Part shown: one piece after another, positions 42,843 to 51,903 of the stretch
Layout of the letters: the number at the start of each line of letters is the position of its first letter
Position numbering within the stretch: position 1 is the first letter of the stretch
DNA from: Spirogloea muscicola
Lineage: Eukaryota; Streptophyta; Zygnematophyceae; Spirogloeales; Spirogloeaceae
Direction of reading: 5' to 3'
DNA length: 51,903 nt
NCBI GenBank assembly: GCA_009602725.1
Contig: WELB01000116.1
Coordinates: 253,021-304,923 of the forward strand
Made by a program: the position numbers and the translations under genes
Notes under the pieces: generated by a model
What the model was told of the DNA's origin: nothing
Seen by the model: the letters and a program-made list of their open reading frames with translations, nothing else
Database searches by the model: none

Positions 42843-45800
42843 CTCCCACCAAATATGTGAATCAGCCAGACCTAGCAAACTTCTACATCTATCATACTTG
42901 GGCTTAGGCAAGCCCTTGGTCAGAATATGTGCAGTCATATCTGCTGTACTACAGTACTGCATCTCGATGACTCCCTCGTCTACCTTCTCTCGGATGAAAT
43001 GATGTTGTATCTCTATATGCTTAGTACGAGCATGATAGACAGGATTCTTAATCAAAGCAATGCTACCTTGACTATCACTGAACAAAGTGGTTGCACTCGA
43101 TGAAGAAAGGAATCCACATTCTTGTAGTAGTCTCCTCAGCCAGGTTGCTTCTTTTGCTGCTGCAGTCGTTGCCATGTACTCCGCTTCTACAGTTGAAGTC
43201 GCCACAGTCTGCTGTTTCCTACTACTCCAACTGACTGCTCCTGCTCCCAACTCAAAGGCATAACCTGTTACTGACCTTCTATCATCCAGACTGCCTGCCC
43301 AGTCGGCATCACAGAATCCTACCAGTTCATCAGATTTATCTCCTGAATTTCTAAACGTCAAGCACAGATTCTTGCTTCCCTGCAGATATCGCATGATCCT
43401 CTTGACAGCTTGCCAATGTTCACAACCAGGATCTTGCACAAACTGAGCAACCACTCCCACTGCTGCTGCTATGTCTGGACGTGCTGCCACAGCTATGTAC
43501 ATTAAACATCCCACTGCCTCCCTATAAGGCACCTGTGCCATCTTTTGTCTGTCTTGATTTGTCTTGGGTCCCTGATTTTTGCTCAAAGTCTGTTTTGTAT
43601 CCTGTGGAGTAGAGATAGGATTGCAGTCTTGCATACCAAATCTGTCCAAGACTTCAGTTATGTACTTTGATGAACTCAAGGTCAATATCTTCCTGCTTCT
43701 ATCTCTCTTGACCTGGATACCCAAAAAGTACTCCAAGGGCCCAAGATCCTTCATCTTGAATCTACTACTCAGCTCTTGCTTTACTCTTTTCACTTCAGTA
43801 GCTGAGTCTCCCAGTAAAATCAGATCATCAACATACAGTGCCAGAACCACTTTAGCAGGTTTCTTCCTCACATACACGCTGTGGTCAGCCTCAGATCTCT
43901 TGAAACCTTGGTTCACTAGAAAAGTATCAATCTGTGCATACCAGGCCCTGGGCGCCTGTTTAAGTCCATACAGTGCTTTCTTCAGCTTGCACACTTTACT
44001 CTCCTTGCCTTTGACCTCAAAACCTGCAGGCTGTTGCATGTAGATCTCTTCCTCAAGATCGCCATTCAAGAACGCTGTGGTGACGTCCATCTGTTCTACT
44101 TCTAAATCATGAATAGCTGCCATAGCCAGCAAACTTCTGACAGCACTATTTTTAACCACTGGAGCAAATGTCTCGTTGTAATCAATCCCTTCCTTCTGAG
44201 CACAACCTTTGGCCACAAGGCGTGCTTTATATCGATCTACAGACCCATCGCCCTTCAGTTTGATCTTGAACACCCATTTGCTGGGGATCGCTTTCCTGCC
44301 AGCAGGTAACTCTACCAAATCCCAAGTTTTGTTCTCCTTGATAGAATCTAGTTCTGCTTCTGCTGCTGCTTTCCACTTGAGTGCTGCATCGCTACTCATG
44401 GCCTCTTGCATTGTGAGAGGCTCATGTAACACTACAGCAGCAAAAGCACGAACATCTGTCCTGGATACTCCCAATGTAGCAGTAGTCTCTTCCAGATCGT
44501 CACCTCCTGTCCTTGCTTCCACTCCATCGCCAGATTCAGACCCTGCCTCCACAGTAGCCACAATGTCAGGCTCTTGAGATACAGGCCACCACTGCACTTC
44601 TCCCACTGTCTCAGATGGCCGTAACGGGAAAGCAGAATAGTCTGGACTTCTCTGTTCATCAAACATTACATCTCTGCTGAACACCATCCTCCTGTTCTCA
44701 AGATCAAACAACTTCCACGCTTTCACGTGTTCACCATATCCTACCATGACACACTGACGAGCCTTTGATTGCAACTTGTGTCTCATCTCAGTAGGAACAT
44801 GCATCCACGCAGTACAACCAAATACCCTAAGGTGGGCAACCGTAGGTCTCTTTCCAGTCCAGAACTCCTGTGGCGTCATGTCTTTTACTGCACTAGTAGG
44901 CATTCTATTCTTCAGATAAACAGCCGTTGCGACTGCTTCAGCCCAAAATTCTGATGGTGTATAAGAATGAAATAGTAAGCACCTTGCAATCTCCATGACG
45001 GATCTATTCCACCTTTCCGCCACACCATTCTGTTGAGGACGATAGGTTGCTGTCAATTGCCTGTGTATACCCTGTTGTTTACAGAACCGTTCAAACTCTT
45101 GAGAAGTATACTCTCCACCATTATCAGATCTAAGAGCCTTGAGCTTCTTCCCTGTCTGCAACTCCACTGCAGCTTTGAAACGCACGAACTTCTCCAGCAC
45201 CTCACTCTTGTTTTTCAGAAAATATACCTTGCTCCATCGGCTGGCATCATCAATGAAGGACAAAATATATCTGCTGCCCCCTAAAGAAGGTATTTGCATA
45301 GGACCACAGACATCCGAATGCACCAGCTCCAGAAGTGTAGAAGCTCTATAGTGCTCACCAGCAAGCGGTTGTTGAAGATGGAGTTTCCCTTGAGCACAGC
45401 TCCGACAAAATTCAGACTCAACATCTTGTGTAAGGGTATCTACTCCATGCACCATACTCTTCAGCTTCTTCATCCGCTGAACATTGGGATGTCCCAGTCG
45501 AGCATGCCATTGCTCAAACGTCTTTTTGTCAGACTCAGAAACATTTACCCTGCCCTGAACCTGCATCTGTTTCTGCACCTGCATCTGTTTCTGCACCTGA
45601 TTCTGTATTTCCACAGCCTGTACTTGCACCTGTCCGTTCAGAGTAAACAGATCTCCTGACCTGCGTCCTGTCAGAGTGGGAACACCAGATCGCGTGATAG
45701 TACAGATATCTCTGTCAAAAACAACTTGATAGCCCTGGTCTAAGAGCTGGGAAACAGACAGAAGATTTGACGCCAAACCAGGAGCATGATATACGTTTGT

Positions 45801-47186
45801 CAGATGTTGTGTCTCAGTGCCATGGAGGGTAGGCACTTGCAGCTGCACTTCTCCTTTTCCCACAGCAGGCTGCACACTATCATCACCCAGATAAATCTTG
45901 AAATCCGGAACAGATTGGTAATTGTGGAGCCAATCCCGCCTGTAAGTGAGATGGTGAGACGCTCCACTATCGATCAGCCAGCTATCACAATTCGACCTGT
46001 CAGATTGTCTAGACAGGTGAGCTTCTCCCTCAGCATAGCTGCCTCTACCTCTTCTACTATTGTTACCAGATCCCAGAGCCTTCTTCTTGGGACAGTCGTT
46101 GATCACATGACCAGGTTCACGGCAGTAGAAGCAAGTTCTAGGGTACAGAGGATTCTTATTCCATCCTGCAAACTGATCTTCACTCAGACGACTACTATCA
46201 CCAGTCCCGCTCCGAAGACTGCGAGCAACATTGTGCTGATGAAGCCTCGATTGATTCAAGTGGTGTCGAAGGTCTTGCTCAGATTGGCGTCTAGCCAGCA
46301 GCGCTGCTTGTGCACCTGTCAGAGAGCCTATCAGAGAACCTGTCAGCGAACCTGTGTTCAGAGAGCCTGTTGGAGGTCCTATCTGATATCCTGTCAGAGA
46401 ACCTGTCAGAAGTCGATGTTGCTCCTCCAATGCTCGCTCCTTATGAAGGAGGCGAGCCAGCACATATTCTACAGTCAGTTCGTCGGTGCTGACCATCTGC
46501 AATGTATCTCTGACAGTATCATATGCAGGCGGGAGCCCCATAAGTATGGCAAGAACTAAGAATCGGACCGGAACCTCCTCTCCAATGTCTTGCAGCTGAA
46601 GGGCCAATGATTCTACCCTGCTTACAAATGCTTGGATGGGCTCATCTTCCTCCTTTCTGCACTCGCGCAAGCGCATGCTGAGGTAGTAAGCCCTGTCAGT
46701 TCCTCGGTTCTCAAACTTGTTCTTGAGATACTCCCAGATGCCACTGGCCAGAGACAGGTTGACAACGCCTATCACCTCTTCATCAGCCAGATTTGCTGCA
46801 AGAATTGCTGAGGCTACAACATTCTCACGAGAGAAGGGCCGACAAAGCCCTCGATCAGCTGGAGGCTCTACAGCATCCCAGACATTTTGAAACTGAAGCA
46901 GCTTCTTCATTTTATACTTCCAGACTGACCAGTTGGTATCTCTGGCTAGCTTGGGAGTCAGAACAGGGAGCGAACCTAGGGAACCCCCAAGGGGTGGGCC
47001 CATAATCTGTTGAGTTTCCTGGGCTGGTCGCTCCTGTATCTGCTCCTGTACCTGTTCCTGTCTGTTGTAGTCAGTGTTCTCAGATTGTTCCTTCCGCCAG
47101 TCGAAGTCCTCCATCGGACGTTTGCCCTTGTCTATGGGCCCAGCAGACCGCCCTCGACGCGGCGGCACAGAAGCAGATGCGCTCAT
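42837..47186 (-). CDS. Copia gag-pol polyprotein, intact, 1449 codons
   Basis: Single uninterrupted frame of a Ty1/copia retrotransposon. Residues 1-60 lie in the 5' LTR. Gag-like region 85-255; zinc knuckle CFYCREPGHVINDCPKK at 352-368; aspartic protease WLIDSGASHHL at 403. A pre-integrase His/Cys zone (WHARLGHPN at 560, CRSC at 594) leads to the integrase triad: Asp in HSDVCGP (625), Asp in RSDNGGEY (688) and Glu in QNGVAERWN (724). Reverse transcriptase spans about 970-1160 with LYVDDL (1117-1122). RNase H lies near 1290-1400 (FCDADWAGS, VEAEYMA, FSDSQG). Order protease-integrase-RT-RNase H defines copia. A TGSL-repeat stretch (260-291) and a Gln/Val repeat stretch (519-546) are unusual inserts. 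The stop TGA (42839-42837) is inside the 3' LTR. All catalytic residues are present. Confidence 0.98.
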   Translation of the reverse strand: MSASASVPPRRGRSAGPIDKGKRPMEDFDWRKEQSENTDYNRQEQVQEQIQERPAQETQQIMGPPLGGSLGSLPVLTPKLARDTNWSVWKYKMKKLLQFQNVWDAVEPPADRGLCRPFSRENVVASAILAANLADEEVIGVVNLSLASGIWEYLKNKFENRGTDRAYYLSMRLRECRKEEDEPIQAFVSRVESLALQLQDIGEEVPVRFLVLAILMGLPPAYDTVRDTLQMVSTDELTVEYVLARLLHKERALEEQHRLLTGSLTGYQIGPPTGSLNTGSLTGSLIGSLTGAQAALLARRQSEQDLRHHLNQSRLHQHNVARSLRSGTGDSSRLSEDQFAGWNKNPLYPRTCFYCREPGHVINDCPKKKALGSGNNSRRGRGSYAEGEAHLSRQSDRSNCDSWLIDSGASHHLTYRRDWLHNYQSVPDFKIYLGDDSVQPAVGKGEVQLQVPTLHGTETQHLTNVYHAPGLASNLLSVSQLLDQGYQVVFDRDICTITRSGVPTLTGRRSGDLFTLNGQVQVQAVEIQNQVQKQMQVQKQMQVQGRVNVSESDKKTFEQWHARLGHPNVQRMKKLKSMVHGVDTLTQDVESEFCRSCAQGKLHLQQPLAGEHYRASTLLELVHSDVCGPMQIPSLGGSRYILSFIDDASRWSKVYFLKNKSEVLEKFVRFKAAVELQTGKKLKALRSDNGGEYTSQEFERFCKQQGIHRQLTATYRPQQNGVAERWNRSVMEIARCLLFHSYTPSEFWAEAVATAVYLKNRMPTSAVKDMTPQEFWTGKRPTVAHLRVFGCTAWMHVPTEMRHKLQSKARQCVMVGYGEHVKAWKLFDLENRRMVFSRDVMFDEQRSPDYSAFPLRPSETVGEVQWWPVSQEPDIVATVEAGSESGDGVEARTGGDDLEETTATLGVSRTDVRAFAAVVLHEPLTMQEAMSSDAALKWKAAAEAELDSIKENKTWDLVELPAGRKAIPSKWVFKIKLKGDGSVDRYKARLVAKGCAQKEGIDYNETFAPVVKNSAVRSLLAMAAIHDLEVEQMDVTTAFLNGDLEEEIYMQQPAGFEVKGKESKVCKLKKALYGLKQAPRAWYAQIDTFLVNQGFKRSEADHSVYVRKKPAKVVLALYVDDLILLGDSATEVKRVKQELSSRFKMKDLGPLEYFLGIQVKRDRSRKILTLSSSKYITEVLDRFGMQDCNPISTPQDTKQTLSKNQGPKTNQDRQKMAQVPYREAVGCLMYIAVAARPDIAAAVGVVAQFVQDPGCEHWQAVKRIMRYLQGSKNLCLTFRNSGDKSDELVGFCDADWAGSLDDRRSVTGYAFELGAGAVSWSSRKQQTVATSTVEAEYMATTAAAKEATWLRRLLQECGFLSSSSATTLFSDSQGSIALIKNPVYHARTKHIEIQHHFIREKVDEGVIEMQYCSTADMTAHILTKGLPKPKYDRCRSLLGLADSHIWWEC
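42843..42851 (-). promoter_or_regulatory. Polypurine tract of the copia element
   Basis: TGGTGGGAG in the element's sense, immediately before the 3' LTR start TGTTGAAG. This is the expected place and composition for the plus-strand DNA primer. It also codes for the last residues of the polyprotein (WWE, then C and stop in the LTR). Confidence 0.85.
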
Positions 47187-47432
47187 GGCGCCAGACAGAT
47201 TTAGATCTCAGACAGTCAGTCAGTCTGACAGCACAGGCTCCGCCCTCACCCAAGGTGGGTGGCAGCCATGGCTAGGGCGCACGGGCGCACCGCGTGGCCT
47301 CAGATTTATGGGAGGTGTTCCGATGGGTGGCCGAGGCCTCCCTTATCCAGGGGAGACTCTCACGGCCCAATTAGACGGTTGGGATGGTCACCCACCCCGA
47401 CCCGCCGATTCACCATATTTCTATCTTCAACA
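47008..47432 (-). mobile_element. 5' LTR of the copia element (425 bp), containing the gag start codon
   Basis: Same ends and length as the left LTR. The gag ATG lies at 47186-47184, 247 bases into the LTR in the element's sense. The coding frame runs through the LTR/internal boundary without a stop (residues about 60-62). Just inside the boundary, TGGGCCCACCCCTTGG (about 47002-46987) could be a primer-binding site because it begins TGG. No tRNA match can be asserted from sequence alone. Confidence 0.95.
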
Positions 47433-47437
47433 CAGAT
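47433..47437. repeat. Target-site duplication, right copy (CAGAT)
   Basis: Identical to 42413-42417 and directly after the TTCAACA end of the LTR. Confidence 0.95.
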
Positions 47438-47444
47438 TTCAGGT

Positions 47445-47812
47445 ATTGAGAGAACAGCGCTCTTAAATTGACTGGTGGCTATGAAAGGCCAGCCCAAAAA
47501 CTGAACAAGGGGCCGGATGGCACAAATAACGAGATACTAATTGCTAAGGCGGCAGCAAGGGGGCTCTCAGTAACCGCGAGTCAGTAAGTGCAATTCAGAG
47601 TAACTAGCAGGCGGATAGACGTCGCACTGACGGAAACCGGAGGCAGCAGCCAAGACGCGACCTGCACGCAAGTGGACAGCGAAGGCAAGGGACCTCTGCA
47701 AGGAAATGGCCAAGTGCATCCGGAACAATTGAGCAAAGGACCCGCGGCATTGAAGCCGGGCTTCTCGCCCTGCTGCCCTTGGCGGCGGGCCAGTATTAAG
47801 GTCATCCACCGT
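47445..47812 (-). mobile_element. Non-LTR retrotransposon 3' fragment
   Basis: Minus-strand coding end: CRGSFAQLFRMHLAISLQRS and VHLRAGRVLAAASGFRQ to LHLLTRGY, stop at 47567-47569. The tail (47566-47450) contains GGCTATGAAAGGCCAGCC at 47478-47495. One G-T (G-U in RNA) replaces a G-C pair there and one mismatch is present. The copia element inserted just beyond the tail's end. Confidence 0.83.
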
Positions 47813-49205
47813 TACCGTCCACTAAGCACTGGCTTGCTACCATCGGTCTAGCCCATTCCGCTACAGTATGCAAATAATGCCTGCGGAATGCTAGTGTGCC
47901 CCAAGCTGTCCCCCCCGACTGCGACGACGCGCGTCAATCAAATGGGCCAGTTGCTGGAGAGTGGAGGACCATACTTACCGTTGGAGAGCGCAAAGCTTTG
48001 ACTGTTGACCTCGGCTGCCTAAACCCAGTTGTTGGAACCTGATCCCGTGTCAGGTGGCCTTCGTGCCAAATACCGTAACTCAGGTAGGACTATGTTGACG
48101 TAGTTGTGGAGTCTACATCTAGACTGCCAGACGTTGCCACCATGCTGACGACCTTTCCCACTCTCCCAAGTGGCGACGCTCTAGAAGTCACAGACCTAGT
48201 GTTCGAGATAGATGCTGCAAAGGACCCGCGTAGACAGCTTTAGCTTGTCCGTGCCTCACAGCCTTCCATGTTGGAGGCTGCACAGCAGCCGGTTGTCCAT
48301 AAGGTTCTGCATCGAGCCAACACTCTAGCGCGGTGGGTGTCCCAGGCGCCCATGTGCCAGCCGGGGCTCTCCTAATAAGAAGAGTCGCCTTACATAGGAG
48401 GAGCCATCTCTATCAGAGGGGCCCTGCCTCAGCATACGACAGTCTCCCAGACAGCAGCACGCGCGGTTGTTTGCCAGACTCCGGCTGCAATCAACCATAG
48501 TCGTGAGATTTCGAGGTAACCCCCGCGCGAGATGGACGCCTGCAAGTGGAAATGAGGTCAGGACCGCTCCAACGAAGGGTGGGGACGAGATGTCCAAGAG
48601 CAGCCACTGGCACACAGATAAGGTCCCAGAAACAACAAGGCACAGGCAAGAGTGGCGCCTCATCTAGCGACGTTGTCTCAAGGAGCAGTGAGATGGCCAA
48701 TCTAGAATTCTTCAACAACTGTTGCCAGCCCCTTAAAACAGATTTGTAGCGGCAGCAGTGGGAGGCCGTGGGTGGTAGTGGCGATGGTGGCTGGAAGCCT
48801 TGCGAGGCAAAGGCAGCAAAGCCTTGCGGGGAGGTGGCAATCGGGCTTTGAGGTGCGGCGGCAGCGAGGCACCACGGGGCAGCGGCAGTGCGGCCTTGCG
48901 TGGAGGCAGCGGCGAGGCCTTGTGCGATGCTGCCGGCAAGCACTTGTTATCTTCGTCTTCCTTCTCACGGTCTTTGCCATGGTCTTGACCCCCGTCATGA
49001 CCATGGCAAAGTGGGTGGGGACTTGGGTGGGCACGTGGGGGAGGTGCGTGGGGGATTTGCTATCAACGTTTGGGGTTACCAGTCTAGGTCGGGCTCAGAA
49101 TAGCCTTTAGGGGAGCATGACTTGTGCCAGTGCCAACTATCTCCACTAAAAGGTATCTAAGGTAGAATGGAGGCATAAGCCATCGCGCACTCTTCAAATT
49201 GGTCC
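47813..49205. other. Spacer with repeat remnants, no gene recognised
   Basis: No supported gene. At 48132-48144 CGTTGCCACCATG is the reverse of the 13-base motif at 40542-40554. Antisense 48939-48733 reads as imperfect LPPPRKA-type repeats, like a decayed wall-protein stalk. A long inverted repeat lies at 48973-49010. The right end should hold the 3' UTR of the NIPA-like gene. Confidence 0.4.
48973..49010. repeat. Inverted repeat: two 17-base arms around CCCC
   Basis: TTTGCCATGGTCTTGAC and GTCATGACCATGGCAAA are complementary at 16 of 17 positions, separated by CCCC. It could form a strong cruciform or RNA hairpin. It lies about 200 bases beyond the stop codon of the NIPA-like gene on the other strand. 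Confidence 0.9.
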
Positions 49206-51688
49206 TCACTCGTTGTATTTAACAGGTGGCTTAAGAGCAGGGGGCGGGGATGGTGTCGCGATGAGGGAGGCAGACCTCGTCAGGGTCCGCCCTGTGCTTG
49301 CTCTCCGCCGCTTCAACATCCGGAGCATGCGGGGAATGGTGGGGCCAGCCTTGCCCTGCTGGAGGAGGAGCATCATGCCGACCAGGATACAGAACCTGTG
49401 CATGATAGAATATCTGTCAGCTGGACGCATACATGAGTCTGACATACATGGAGACTCACTTGCAGTGCGGTCGCCTCGCTAATTAGGAATGAGGGTATGC
49501 CCTACCAGCTGGCGAGCTGGAGCCCACGAGCCACAATGCCCTCTGGAAAGGATTCTCCAAGAGCAAAGAACCCAACAGTGACTCCCACAAGAATGGCCGC
49601 CGCAGCCGCTGATGTTGACACGACCACAGCTCTTCCTTCCTTGAAGCCTCGAGTCTGCCACACCAAAAGGGTGGCGGCCAGCTCAGCCTAGACACTCCTT
49701 GATGCGCATGCACAATCTGCTTTGACCAGCATAAGCACTCCAACACAGAAAGGAACTGCCAAAAGAGCACATGTAGCAAGCTCCCAAGCTGAACCTGCAC
49801 AACCACTAAGCCTCTGATTTCTCAGATACCTTTGACGGCCATGTCAACCAGTACCACAATCAAGCTTGCCTACCTGGCAAATGAAGCCCCCGCTGCTCAA
49901 GCCTATGCTCGTTGCTATGCCCAAAGGGGCCAAGAGCTTGGAGTGACCTTGCTGAACAAGCAGAAAGCCCGTCCTCGAAGCTGCTGCCGACAAGCTTTCA
50001 TTCAAAAAGGGCCACAATCTCAGCAGAAGGACACATGGCAGGATGGAAAGGCAAGGCTGCAAGAAATTTGATGTCCAGTTAGCAAATTGCAATACATGTT
50101 CGTTTGCATTTTGTATATACCAGCAAGCAGTAACGCCATTACCCAAAGCAAGCACCGGCTTGGAGGCCAGCAGCAACTTCCTCCAAGACGTCAGCTGAGT
50201 GAGCCTGCATTACACGTCACATTGCCAACACCTGCTAATTTAGCCGCTTCGCCTGTCCAGGACTTATATGCCACTGCACAGGTCCTGCCACGTTGGTCAT
50301 GCTTTTCTGAAGCTCGTATAGGAAGCATCTCGCCACTCAGGACCATGTTGAGCTGTACTTACCCCTATGGATGGAACAGGGGTTGGAAGCTCAAGCTGTC
50401 TCCTTTGAAGCTTGACCTGGTGAGCTCCCAATTCTACGAGCACCTACAGCAATGGCAGTGAGAGCGTCACCTGACAAGCTATTTCTGCTGATTGCCTTGT
50501 ATACTTCTTATGGCAGGTCACTGCAGCAGCCTCAGACATCTCAAGGTACTTTTCACTGACACTGAGCGGATTAGGCAATGAGTTGCTCCAAGCCATGCTT
50601 ACCAAAACAAGCAGCAGTCCAAAGACAAATATGAGCATCCGCAGCCAGCTGACGGCTTTGCTTCTCTGCTCCTCTGCGGTCAATCCAACACCTGTAAAGG
50701 TACAGAGGTAGGGGCATCTGACAGCTGAGGGCTGATAAAGCATGATACAAGGAGGTTTCTGACCGTCTCCCTGGTGACCCGAAAGAGGGACTTGCGCCCT
50801 TGTTAGCTTGGGCACATGGAAGGGCCCCATGTGATCTCCCGAAGAAGGAAGGAGGGACGCTAAGGCAAGCAGGGTGCACACAGTGCTGGGAGAACTTGAA
50901 AGGAAGCAGCCTCAGGCTAGAAGGGGCCACTCATACGGCCTCATAGAAGACAGGGTAATCGAGTAGAGCCATGGCACCTCACCAACTGTTCCCAAGGCAG
51001 CAGCAGTAATGCCAATCCAATCTCGAGGGTAGAGAGCCTCTTTGAGGTAGAAGTGTGAAAATATAGCCAGGATGGCTAGACCGCAACCAGACACTGGCTG
51101 GACGACAGAAACCTGGGACACACCTCCGGCGGCGTGCTTTGCTCAGCTGTTAGACCCCTGCGTTTAACAGCACACTGAACGGACCATCAAGGCAATTGCA
51201 CAATGCATCAGCGGCTGTTCACTCACCGGAGCTCGTGCCACGGCTTGGAGCATCAAGAGAGCGCCGCTGACATCAACAATGAGGCCGAGCACCCATGTGC
51301 GGCTGCTGAGATAAGTGTACAGTATCTGCACACAACTCCCCACTGCAACTTTGTCAGCTAACACTTTGAGACGACACAGCTGACGGTGCACAAGGCACGG
51401 AAGAAAGCACCGCTCAGTCACCTTGTTGAATATCAAGGGAGGACGTGAAGAGCAGACAGTGGCTGCGGAGCTTCAGGCGGCAGGCAACAGCGGTGCATTT
51501 GACCAGGGAGATGTACGTTTCAAGGCCTGGCTCTGGTACTGGACCACTGCGGCTGGCCTGGCTGGCGAGATGAGTACCTTGGAGTCGAGGGTGAGGCGGG
51601 GCAGGCCCTTGGTGCCCTTCTTCTGCAGCACCTTGCCGATGTTGTTGCCGGCGGCAGCCAGCAGCGTGAGCAGCACCGCCTCCCACAT
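49206..51688 (-). CDS. NIPA9-like magnesium transporter (DUF803 family)
   Basis: Multi-pass membrane protein of the drug/metabolite-transporter-like NIPA family, proposed to carry Mg2+. Exon 1 (51688-51578) encodes [20 protein letters not shown] and ends in phase 0. Exon 2 (51325-51227) encodes [16 protein letters not shown]. The next block, about 51110-50985, is [19 protein letters not shown] and [14 protein letters not shown]. Later blocks are [19 protein letters not shown] (about 50640), [20 protein letters not shown] (about 49980), [20 protein letters not shown] (about 49650) and [14 protein letters not shown] (about 49400). The stop is at 49206-49208. The opening block and the [11 protein letters not shown] motif are characteristic of plant NIPA9. 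The C-terminal tail is basic and Ser-rich. Exon ends in the middle are approximate. No damage seen. Confidence 0.9.
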
Positions 51689-51903
51689 GAGCGGCGCCGC
51701 CGCCGGCTCGCGGGAACGTGGCCGGGAGAAGCTCGCCGCGGCCCCCCAGCCTTCCTCAGCGGCGGCGAGGCCGGCCGCCCGCAGCGGCCATGGCGGTTAT
51801 GACCGCCGCGGGCCGGCGGCGCTGCGGCGACGGCCTGCCAGCGTCTCGAGGACGTCCGCCTCACAGCCGCGCCGATATGGATATGCCGCCGCCGCCGCCG
51901 CCG
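51689..51903. promoter_or_regulatory. Presumed promoter/5' UTR of the NIPA9-like gene
   Basis: Very GC-rich DNA upstream of the ATG at 51688, ending in a CCG-triplet run (51883-51903) at the window edge. Open frames here are compositional. No defined promoter element seen. Confidence 0.35.

Noticed and set aside
1-51903. CRISPR arrays, bacterial operons, riboswitches, rRNA
   Set aside because: No regularly spaced identical repeats with unique spacers, no ribosome-binding-site organisation and no rRNA motifs; the gene structures are eukaryotic.

Overview
The window is nuclear DNA of a green-lineage eukaryote, most likely a chlorophyte (green) alga. Genes are split by many short GT-AG introns. 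The proteins include plant-type families: a trithorax/ATX-like histone methyltransferase, a NIPA9-like magnesium transporter, hydroxyproline-rich wall proteins and a GH28 enzyme. One intron uses a GC-AG boundary. The species cannot be named from sequence alone. There are two assembly blemishes: 79 Ns at 25406-25484 and a poly-T run ending in one N at 32110.

Host genes, left to right: a GH28 polygalacturonase-like gene (2-3406, +, 5' end outside the window, Pro-rich N-terminus); a flavin-containing monooxygenase (about 7784-3877, -); tubulin-folding cofactor B (15338-17567, +, complete, seven exons); an ATX/trithorax-type H3K4 methyltransferase (about 25565-17897, -); a secreted serine protease with EGF-like modules, a very long Pro-rich stalk and a probable GPI signal (32045-27421, -); a secreted Pro-rich wall protein (37873-39539, +); and a NIPA9-like Mg transporter (51688-49206, -). 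GH28 and FMO converge, as do TBCB and the methyltransferase. No operon-like logic links them. Three of the seven are predicted cell-wall or extracellular proteins.

The gaps between genes are filled with retroelements. Three graveyards (7.9-15.0 kb, 32.4-37.7 kb, 41.5-47.8 kb) and one decayed patch (25.6-26.6 kb) hold 5'-truncated, frameshifted copies of non-LTR retrotransposons. They encode a reverse transcriptase with a YADD box, then a Cys/His cluster and a nuclease-like C-terminal domain ending in a conserved LLTRGY-type tail. Their 3' tails repeat a short element that folds into a GGGCTGG/CCAGCCC hairpin, seen about twenty times on both strands. Copies often join directly onto the tails of earlier copies. 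At least two tail families and a third ~100-bp dispersed repeat can be separated.

Inside the third graveyard sits an intact, recent Ty1/copia element (42418-47432): two 425-bp LTRs with about five differences, a CAGAT target duplication, and one uninterrupted 1449-codon gag-pol frame. That frame starts inside the 5' LTR, and its stop codon lies in the first bases of the 3' LTR, so the whole internal region is coding. This element and the hairpin-tailed non-LTR family are the most interesting items here.
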